Positions 55,896 through 64,000 of a stretch of DNA of 64,000 nt are shown piece after piece. The notes under the pieces are model-generated. The model saw nothing but the letters and a program-made list of their open reading frames with translations, had not been told where the DNA came from and ran no database searches. The stretch spans positions 14,978,326-15,042,325 of the forward strand of contig CM039123.1 in assembly GCA_022036555.1 (NCBI GenBank). Reading direction: 5' to 3'. The translations under genes were made by a program, and so were the position numbers. Position 1 is the first letter of the stretch; each line of letters opens with the position of its first letter. Source of the stretch: Microstegium vimineum (Eukaryota; Streptophyta; Magnoliopsida; Poales; Poaceae).

Positions 55896-57767
55896 AAAAT
55901 CCTAAAAAGAGATGAGATATTCAATTCCTGCTATAATCTATTAAAGTTTAAATTAGCTCATGAGAATATTCAATTACTCTTTTGGCTGACCGCTAACCCC
56001 ATATCATAATAGAACCTCGTGTTTTGTTTGTTCTTCTCAGAGTATAACCATGTAGGATTAAAAGCACTGAGGAGTAAGTCTAATCAGGAGGCTACTACTG
56101 AGAAGCTAACTCCAAGGATCATTCAACTCAACCATAGCAAAATCATGCTTGGGGGAGGGCAGCCCCAGTTATTAGGTAAGTATACCTATGCGATTATTGA
56201 ATCTATTCTATAGTCATAAAATTATCAAAAATATGTGAGCACACGAAGGTTCACCATAGTAACATAAGAAAACTTAAAATTGACAAAAATATGTGGGCAT
56301 ATGAAGGCCATGTCTGTCGAGTCTTAAGAGTCCTAAATAAAGATATGTCATAGTTAGGGTGTGTGTTTAATTTGTCTAGAGTCAATATAAGCTACGAACA
56401 ATAATTTTTGTCTTGGAGATGATGAATAGTTGCTCTGTTGTAATCCCTTTTAAGCACCTAGTTTTCAACCTTAAATTCTCCTGAGTTTTGGTTAGAACTG
56501 CTTTGATATAAGAATTTACTTTGAACTTGAACTTGTGGAGGCATATACTTAAACTAAGTCTAGGTGGTTGGGAGATATGACATGAAAGTCTGAGCTGCTA
56601 TTTATCTTACTCCTAGCAATACTAAGGTCTAGTGATTCATCTTTTGAAATTTAAAATCTTACAGGATGAGCTCTCGTATGACATAGTTTGAATTCCTACC
56701 AAAGCCATACATTTTATATACATTTAGATTAGGAAGACCCATTCATGCGACTTGTCTTTGTATTGAGTGTTGTCAACCTTTACACCCTGTGAAGAGTCTC
56801 ATCATGCTTTTAAATCAAGATCACGTACACACCACCCACATATGCACTACTCTAAACTGGAGTAGGCGCAACAACATGCCAGTTCATCCACTAGAAAAAG
56901 TCTTACTCTTATACTGAGAGTAACCACCACCAAAAATATTCATTCCATTTCTATTCATTCAATAAATGCTCCAAAGTTCTTTTTATATTCTCTCAGTAGT
57001 TTTTTCTTGGTAATGGAGGTATGAGCTATGCAAAAGCTATTCGGAAAAAAGGAGAGAAAGAGAGGACTTAAAAATGGACAAGTTTTCTGCGCACCTCTCT
57101 GGAAAATAAATAAAGAATAAGATAGGTCATACTCTCTAGCCATGTTGTTCAAAAAGTCAAAATTCCAAAAGAGAGATTCATTTCAAGGAGCAAAGTAGAA
57201 TTAGGTTTTCACTATCACCACCATATATCCACCATATCCAGACACATGCACATATTGACTTGATTCCATGACTTGACTCTCTGTGGATCTATTGTTTGAC
57301 TTTACAATATATATACGAAGTAAGTATGCTAACCTTATTGAGCCATTCCTATGAACTCCACTATATTTACTAGTATAGGAGGGCATGCCATTATTAATGC
57401 CTCAATGAGATCCACAAATACCACATATATAAAAGACTTGAGGGTGTCATACAATTAAGCTCTGAGTTTTATTTCGAAAACATTACAAAACCCATAATTT
57501 TGGTAGAGTGAAGAGTTTGAGACATAGTACCTGATTCGATTACTCTGTCTTTCGATTTCTCAAGACCCAAGTGATAGTTAAAAATCCCCATGGTTAAAGG
57601 TAATACGGGTGAGTTCGAAAGTTAGAGCAGTTTTTTCTAATTCAAAGAAGAATTTTTGTTTGAAACCATGCGAACTTTTGAGGTATGAAAGCATTGTAGC
57701 AACTCCTGATCCAAGTTTATTAGATAGGCTTTGCTTAGGGACTAGAAAGGGTAAGCTTGGGGGAGCT
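55896..57767 (+). other. non-coding 3' interior and polypurine tract
   Basis: It continues the direct-orientation element from the solo LTR to the 3' LTR and matches 47000-45091 in reverse complement. It ends in the polypurine tract AAGCTTGGGGGAGCT (57753-57767). No gene is seen. Confidence 0.8.
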
Positions 57768-59284
57768 TGTTGATGGTTGTTAACGTCAACATGTAAACAT
57801 GATAAATGGACCAACTATATGGAAAATATAGAAGTATAGGTCTTTATCTGACTAAATTCCACTAGTTTTGGTATTCTACTATTTTCCAGGGACTATTTCA
57901 TAAAAGGGTTATAAAGGAATCAAATCAGAATAAATATCAGAACAAATCCACGACAAGATATTTACCAAAACACTCAAGAAGGATCTAGGAGACACCATAG
58001 TGAAGCGGGCAGCGAGCGGCCGCCAGGTGGGGCCGGCCGGTCACCCTGTAGGCCCACCTTCCACCGCCTTCTGGAGTATTCCTCCACCGCCTTTGAGGAG
58101 TCATCTCGGCCCTACATTAAGTCGGTTTGATCCAACGGACGTCATGCACCCCACCAGGCTGGGCAGATCCCACCCCCCAGGGCAACTGGAGTTCCATTTA
58201 GTCTAAGTCATTTGAGATCTAGTCATACAGAGCCATAAACCCAGGCAGTTGTATGATATTTACAGGCAACACTATTCTTCATTATTATGTTCTTGTTTAC
58301 TTTGTTCATTGCTTACATTAATATGTCTAGTATACTTAACTTACTATTGAGTTCATGCACATGTTTGTATAGCGCTCGTTTATTCGATCGTATGACGAAT
58401 GGTAGGCAGTATGTAGGTGTGGTGCTTAGATACATTGCTTAACTGCGGATGCCCCCATTTGTGCTGGGTCGTGGGGTACATCGTCGACATGACAGGTCCA
58501 TTGAGTCCTTTGTAGGCCTCCCCCCGTGCAGTGGTTTGGTAGGGAGGGATTATCAAGTTGAGGATATATTCATATATCTGAGGTTTTTGAACTCAACCCA
58601 TCTTGTTCATGGCCCCATTGTGGTTGGGAACATTGGTAGTATTACTTAACAATGATTGCTAGATGTACTTGCACTAAATAGCGTAGCTTTGACGGTAGCT
58701 AGAATACTTAGGAGTTATTTCTTTATTACTTGTATTGGACGATGCTTGTGTAGTGACTAGAGTGCTCTAAGAACTTTATCTTTATTATTATGATGATTGA
58801 TCAATTACCCTTATCATATATATATATATATATATTTATCATGTGACTTACCCTTGTTATGAGTAGAGTTCTTGGTTGGTTAAATCCCTTCATTCATTTC
58901 ATATGCATGTTATCAATACTATAGATTATCAGCTTAACTAGACCTTCCTAGTGGTATAAATATAAATCGACATAACCTGGTAATACTCTAGGTAAAATGC
59001 TACAATGGTGTATTAATCTATCTGCTTGCAGAATTATTTGTTCTTTATAAAATCATATTCATCATTATTTATTTTTACCTAGTCACACATAAAATAGAAT
59101 ATTTCATAAGTACCATTAATTATTCCTTGCTCTATAATTTGGGATGACAACCTAGTTCCATGCTTAGGAGTATAAGGTAAAAGATAGTGGATATTTGCTA
59201 AAGACAAGTTAATTACATACCATACATTTTTGACGCCATTGCTAGGAACCTCGATTCTGGGTGATGATGTTAGAAATGCCAACA
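57768..59284 (+). repeat. 3' LTR of the Athila-type complex
   Basis: 1,517 bp, TGTTGATGG... to ...GAAATGCCAACA, directly after the polypurine tract. Relative to the other LTRs it has lost part of the leader: the TATA box and flanking sequence near 58160 and 58240 are missing (CCAGGCTGGGCAG, AACCCAGGCAG). An AT repeat lies at 58815-58838. Followed by ATGTT, the outer duplication. Confidence 0.88.
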
Positions 59285-59630
59285 ATGTTCGACCCTGAGT
59301 CATGAATAACGGATGAGGAGTATCAAGAGATCAGACTAAGGCAGGAGAGGCACATAGCCATGTGCATCCGAGAAGGATTATTTGAAACAACTGGTGCACA
59401 CCATTCAATCGTGCCTCATGATAGGTGGTGGCATCAGAGCGAGAAGACTTGGGGAAAGAAGCCGCTGAGAGAGCATTATGGGGTTGAAAAGCAGATCAAT
59501 ATACACAAAGACTATCCTTTCTTTAGATACTACCTGAATAGGAATTTGAGGTTGCCCGCCAGGAGCGACTGTCCTGAGTGCGGTTTCAAACTGCCGGTTC
59601 ACTCATGGAAGAGTGGAATATAAGAATGGG
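59285..59630 (+). pseudogene. gypsy element E gag, continuation
   Basis: Resumes the frame interrupted at 42468: FDPES, stop, then DEEYQEIRLRQERHIAMCIR and, near the C-terminus, PFFRYYLNRNLRLPARSDC followed by PECGF. Repeated Arg/Glu-rich sequence ending in a C-x2-C finger is typical of Retand/Tat-type plant gypsy Gag. Stops at TGA 59299 and TAA 59621 show decay. 59631-59840 carries further broken frames. Confidence 0.65.
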
Positions 59631-59840
59631 AATCAGCGTACTGTCGAGGATGGTGTTGGTAGTTGGCCTGATACGAAAGTTATCAATGTTGACCGAGCCC
59701 AGCACTAGGAAGACAGGCATGACGAACATCAACCACACTATCCCAGAAAACTGACTAGAAATCAAAAGAGAAGGATCCGACTGTTGAAGAAAGTCGAATA
59801 GCAGCATCGTGAATCATCAGATCGTGCCATAAACCTCTTC

Positions 59841-60286
59841 TTGCCTATAGAATTGAGAGCACCGATGGAGACCAAAGTTTACCGTGACTTCGATGAATCA
59901 GAGATTGGGGAACAGACCAGTGGTTTCACGCCTGGTTTTCAAGCAGTCTTAAGTAAACTTGATAAGCATAGGCATTTGAAGGCGCTATATATCCAAGGAT
60001 ATATCAATGAAAGAGTGGTGGGTAGAATATTGATTGATGGTGGTGCTTCCATTAACTTGATTCCCTTCCATATCATTTAGAAGCTGGGTTTGGAGTCCAG
60101 AGAACTCATCAAGACTGACCTGACGCTTGGAGATTTTGGAGGAAGAACATTAGGAACTCATGGGGTTCTACAAGTGGAATTAACTTTTGGCAGTAAGACA
60201 TTGTTGACCACCTTCTTCGCCATCGATGGAGAGAGTTCATATAATCTGATCCTGGGGAGAGATTGGATTTATGCCAATTGTTGCTA
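59841..60286 (+). pseudogene. gypsy element E aspartic protease
   Basis: The frame from 59841 shows KLDKHRHLKALYIQGYINE, active-site-like ILIDGGASINLIPF, then a TAG at 60078. The same frame continues as TDLTLGDFGGRTLGTHGVLQ, TFFAIDGESSYNLILGRDWI and ANCC. This is the DGGA-type retropepsin of Tat/Retand plant gypsy elements (catalytic Asp in IDGG). Reverse transcriptase should follow but the element ends about 60270-60290. Confidence 0.85.
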
Positions 60287-60289
60287 AGA

Positions 60290-61975
60290 AAAGAGTAGTT
60301 GTTGCTAAGAGGAAATTATTCCTAGTACCTAAATTGGTTTCCCCCTTTGAGCCAAAGAAAAAAGCAGCTAACATGGTCAAATTTTTGTTAAGAATCGCAA
60401 ATACATGCGCGATAAGTGTCGTTGACGTGGATGGACTAAATAAGTGAAGGAAAAAGCCTATCACAGTAACCGTATCAATCAGGTCGCCAACATAGAAGGA
60501 TTAGGAAAATATCCCTAAGGAATATGTGTCTGGTAGGGCTCTACTAAGTTAGGAACAACTCAGAAAGATCCCATTTGGTATAAAAATGATGCATGACTGG
60601 TACATGAGAGAGCATCTTCTATTGGCATCGACACAATCAATGTGTGTATGCCCCCACATGCATTTGTTAGTGGCCATGAAATGGTGATTGTTACATTTGA
60701 GGACATGTGGTTGATGATGAACCTCAAGAGGCTCGACTGGTACAACTCGTAATGGTGTTTGCAATGTAAGTGTCACTCTGACTTACACATACTTATTTTA
60801 TTACTGTTGAGTTCTATACCCTATCTTTGACATATATAAACTTTACGATCCCATACTTACACACACTTGTTTTATTATTACAAAATGCAATATGATCAGG
60901 AGGAGATACTTTATGGTCCCAATCCTCTACCTAATGCCAGTAAAACGATTGGGTATCTCAACCCTATCAAAATATGCTAGAGCGAGTACACATTCTTAGT
61001 CGGTAAGGACCATGATAAATTATGGGGGGAGACAGAAGAAGAGCATAAAAAAGTAATAGCAGACATGAAGAAGAATTTTGATGTCAAATATGTTGTCTAC
61101 ATAGGAAACACAATGCTTGAGTTTAAAGATAGGAAAGTTGTAGTGGCCCTTACAACTTTGGGTACGTAGTTGTGAGTTTGCATATATCAAATTAATAACT
61201 CGAATACACATCCATAAAAAAATGATTTGTGTAGGGACCATTGGATTTGTTTATTCATTTACCCGAGGGAAGGAAGGGTGATGGTCCTAGACTCCGCAGA
61301 TTACGAGCCTTCAACTTATTCACATTTGTGACTATTTTAGAGCGGTAAGCCGAGATATGCATGCATATATCAAATTTATCGATGAGAAATTGAGAATAAT
61401 ATGTTGATTATATTCGAGATAATAGGGCATATAGGTGGTACAAGCTTAAAGACGAAAAGTACGACTTGTGAAAAAAAGGGAAGCCAATGGAAATATTTTA
61501 TAGATGGTTGGTACGTATGTGAATTTATGAATACATATAAAACATGGAAAATACATAGGAAATAATGTTGCAACTAGATAACCTGTTGCTTATTATATAG
61601 TGCCACAAGCAACCAACAGATCGGTCCACTATGGATTCTACGTGTGCGAGTACATGAGAGAATGGATGATATGTCAAGAACCCTAATAAGGTAATATAAG
61701 TAGTACTCATGTATGTATTACGATGAAAATATATTATCAAGTCTAAATATAAGATATTTATAATATTTCTTTGCAGCCATATCAACCAAAAAAGGTGAAC
61801 CACATGTTCGACAAAACTTTATACAACATAGTTGAGAACATATGCTCATTCCTTTTGAAAGAAGACATTCTATGCGAAGGAAAATATCACGATTCTATCA
61901 GCATCTTAGCAAGGTCAGAGTTTAGAGTTCTAATAGAGATTAGTAGGCTACATCTTACTAAAGATGGTTAATAGA
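60290..61975 (+). pseudogene. Ulp1-like cysteine protease region of a DNA transposon
   Basis: Scattered exon-like pieces match the Ulp1 (C48) proteins carried by plant CACTA/Mutator-type elements. They are MMHDWYMRE near 60590, MPPHAFVSGHEMVIVTFEDM near 60650-60715, DHWICLFIYPREGRVMVLDS at 61236-61295, YGFYVCEYMREWM at 61630-61668, and KVNHMFDKTLYNIVENICSF at 61790-61850. The triad is visible: His codon 61239, Asp 61290, Cys 61645. Intron-like AT-rich sequence separates the pieces. Such enzymes resemble SUMO/ubiquitin-like proteases; their role in transposition is not established. Stops (TGA and TAG after YSHL) suggest decay. The transposase of the element is not in view. Confidence 0.7.
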
Positions 61976-62800
61976 GTATAGGGGTAAACTTTGATGTATA
62001 TAATGTGTGATGTATATACGTGTAACTTTATGTAACTTTATGATTTTGAGCACAAACTTTAGTGTATATAAATTGGAAAATTGATCTTGTAGCATTGAAA
62101 GATCATCATATCCGGAAAATACAATCGAAATTTTAACGGCTTGTAAAATAGCATCCAAAGAATGCAATGTCTCAAGAAAATAACATTCTGTTAAGTTTGG
62201 AGAAAATGCCATAGCTTCGGTCAAGCTGAGCTCCCAGACCTATGGCGACTAACAACGAAGTGGAGCCACGCGTGGTGCCCCCAATGACGGCGCCATCTCC
62301 TGGGACGCACTTGCGCCACCGCCCGCTCTAGCCTCCGCTGCCCCCGTCTTCACACCCGGCGTGCCTGGCCTGCTCCGGTGCTGCTTCTAGACGGTGCAGA
62401 TCACCGTGGCGGCGCCAAGAGGCCTCGCTTGTAGGGTCGTGGTGAGCTCTGCTGCCCCACGCCTGCCGACCGGCCCATCGTCGATGAGCCCGTGCTGCAC
62501 CCTCTCGAGCGCAGCGTCGGACTAGACATCCCCGTCGAGAGGTCTCCGCTCCATGAACGCGGGCGACCCGTCCTGCACCCGCTCGACGCTGCGGACATCG
62601 TCGACAGAAAGGGAGAGAGGTTCATGGCCCCATGTGGAAGGGCTGCAAGTGCCCACCGTCCTCGTCGTTCGGGGCGCACCTACCATTGCTGCCGCCGGTG
62701 GCGAGGTGAAAGGAGAGGTCCAATAGTTCCTCGCGCTGGTGCGTAGCAGCTCAATTCGACTACGAGTACTATCCGGACTCGAGGACCTATTCTCATCACA
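61976..62800. other. AT-rich stretch then GC-rich patch
   Basis: 61976-62225 is AT-rich and anonymous. 62230-62760 is GC-rich with short open frames on both strands (for example 62492-62746 plus, 62401-62679 minus) and no recognised domain. The word CTGCACCC(T/G)CTCGA occurs twice. It may be the leader or coding remnant of an adjacent transposon. Confidence 0.3.
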
Positions 62801-63049
62801 GTGTTTCTGTTGGATTTATTGTGGGCCAAACTCATTTATATATTCAATAAATCAATAGCTCTATGGTATGTAATTGTGTGCAATATTGTTTGTACCGAAT
62901 TGCAAGTTCAAGGGACATTGACTCAACTTAAATGGTGGAATTTAATCCATCATAATTGCAAGTTGAGAAGGCAAGCAGGCGAGCGGGCATGACATGGTAA
63001 TAAATTTTTAATAGCCACTAATGGGAGGGAGTTATGGGAGTTTTCTCTA

Positions 63050-64000
63050 ATCTCTTGCATGCATGAACGAGCAACTCTCCCTCTCCCGCACACACATGCC
63101 TTTCTGCGCACCTATCTCTTTGTCTCCCACGTGCAGGAGCCTGCGCGGCCACTCGGCTTCCCTGTGGGTGATATATTCCCTCCCTCTTCCAACACGGTTT
63201 GCTTCCGAACTCATTTTTCCAGAAACACAGTTCCGCTGCTAGTTTCTTCTCCATCTCGTAACTCTGCGTGCACGGAGAAGCGAGAGGGCAGGTGCCTCCG
63301 TAGCCCTTGCCGTTCGATACCTTACACGGGGATCGGCAAATTAGGTTTTTCAGGAGCGTCTACGCGACTGCCCAACGCCATCGTTCATCGTCGTCTTCTT
63401 CCCGGTGTTGACGCCACCGTCGCCGCCGTCTTCTTCCCGGAGGTGACGCTGATGTCGGTGTCTTCTTCACCGATGTCGACGCCGATTGTCGTCATCTTCT
63501 TCCCGAGGTGACGCCGCCGCCGTCATCCTCCCGGTGAACGTCGTCATCGTCTTCTTCCCGATAGAGAGATCGTCTTCTTTCTCTACGACATGACCAATGA
63601 GGTTGGACAAGGATCAGGATCCTTCTGATGCGTGGATGAGAGGGTATGTTGGTTTCATCGCGTCTTTGTTTTTCATCGTACAGTTCTTGAATGTTTCAGT
63701 TGTTCATCCATGTTGTTTCATATGCTGTTGCGAGTCTGTTTCATATGTTCAGTCGTGTTGTTTCGTAAGTTGTCTGCTCTCTGTTCCTGTTACAATTATG
63801 TTCTGCATATCTGTTTTAGTGATTCAGTCTTGCTGTTTCATATGTTGCTGCAGTTCTGTTATGTCATTTCATATGCAGTCTTGTGGCTATTGTTGATAAG
63901 AGATGCATGCCTTGCTTTACTGTTATGTTACATATATCATATTTACATGCTTTTGATATTCACATGGTTCATATTGTTATGAACATGTTTGATGTCATGA
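63050..64000 (+). other. leader-like region with short GC repeats, then intron-like DNA
   Basis: 63060-63370 resembles a plant 5'UTR. 63385-63570 is an imperfect array of GTCGTCTTCTTCCCGG-x-GGTGACGCCG units, each about 45-50 bp. A possible first exon with ATG at 63591 has a stop soon after, and AGAG|GTATGTTGG near 63641 is a good splice donor. From there to the window end is T-rich, intron-like DNA with repeated TGTTTCATATGTTGC words. A gene or transposon may begin here and run past the window. Confidence 0.35.

Larger units (their letters stand above)
42469..59284 (+). mobile_element. rearranged Athila-type gypsy complex
   Basis: Outer borders are TGTTGACGG at 42469 and ...GCCAACA at 59284, flanked by GTGTT (42464-42468) and ATGTT (59285-59289), a duplication with one mismatch. 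Inside are a truncated 5' LTR, an inverted second copy (LTR, non-coding region, two proteases, gag), an unrelated gypsy LTR plus gag, the direct-orientation protease and non-coding region, a solo LTR of the same family, and the 3' LTR. I see no reverse transcriptase or integrase in either Athila-type copy, so the family looks non-autonomous. Confidence 0.75.

Noticed and set aside
1..64000. CRISPR arrays, operons, prophage or bacterial features
   Set aside because: Spliced genes, TATA boxes, LTR elements and MITEs show plant nuclear DNA; no regularly spaced identical repeats with unique spacers were seen.
1..64000. tRNA or rRNA genes
   Set aside because: Only primer-site complements of tRNA 3' ends were found; no cloverleaf or rRNA core sequence was recognised by eye.

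Overview
The window is grass nuclear DNA, most likely from a panicoid (sorghum/sugarcane/maize-side) species; that taxonomic guess is inference. It rests on SIRE-type copia and Athila/Tat-type gypsy retrotransposons, Stowaway and Tourist MITEs, a PIF/Harbinger element, CACTA, hAT and Mutator-like fragments, and one spliced plant gene with GT-AG introns. Nothing bacterial or plasmid-like is present. All calls come from reading the sequence; no database search was run.

Layout. 1-4481: 3' end of a SIRE-like copia element (RNase H tail, a third ORF, polypurine tract, LTR). 4482-6265: intergenic DNA with two Stowaway-type MITEs and a GC-rich inverted-repeat patch. 6266-25630: a nested block. Long terminal inverted repeats (Mutator-like) bracket a copia LTR (6492-6945 plus 21755-23276), which was split by a nearly full-length SIRE-like copia element (6946-21749, target duplication GAGAA). 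That element was in turn hit in its leader by a solo gypsy LTR (8583-9707, duplication CAAGG). A reverse-oriented solo gypsy LTR lies at 23653-25224. 25640-29210: MITEs, a broken METTL14-like (m6A methyltransferase subunit) pseudogene, and one CACTA terminus. 29545-33375: a PIF/Harbinger element with TIRs, a TTA duplication, an open two-exon transposase and a Myb/SANT-like partner carrying one nonsense codon. 34320-37321, minus strand: the only convincing host gene, a six-exon UBE2H/plant UBC4-6-type ubiquitin-conjugating enzyme. 38579-39470: hAT transposase remnant.

40800-60290: a Tat/Retand-like gypsy element, split inside gag by a rearranged Athila-type complex (42469-59284). The complex holds a truncated 5' LTR, an inverted second copy with two tandem protease domains and no visible reverse transcriptase, a 5' LTR plus gag from a different gypsy element fused at the protease, a solo LTR with perfect duplication AAAAT, and an intact 3' LTR. 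60270-61975: Ulp1-like cysteine-protease remnant of a DNA transposon with the His-Asp-Cys triad visible. 62230-64000: GC-rich leader-like DNA, unassigned.

Most interesting signals. Both SIRE-like elements carry a third ORF behind its own leader-intron arrangement. Every in-frame stop I found in those two ORFs is TAG. Each of three copia families carries its own GC-rich palindromic word. The Athila-type family has duplicated proteases and a recurring 120-codon ORF inside its LTR.
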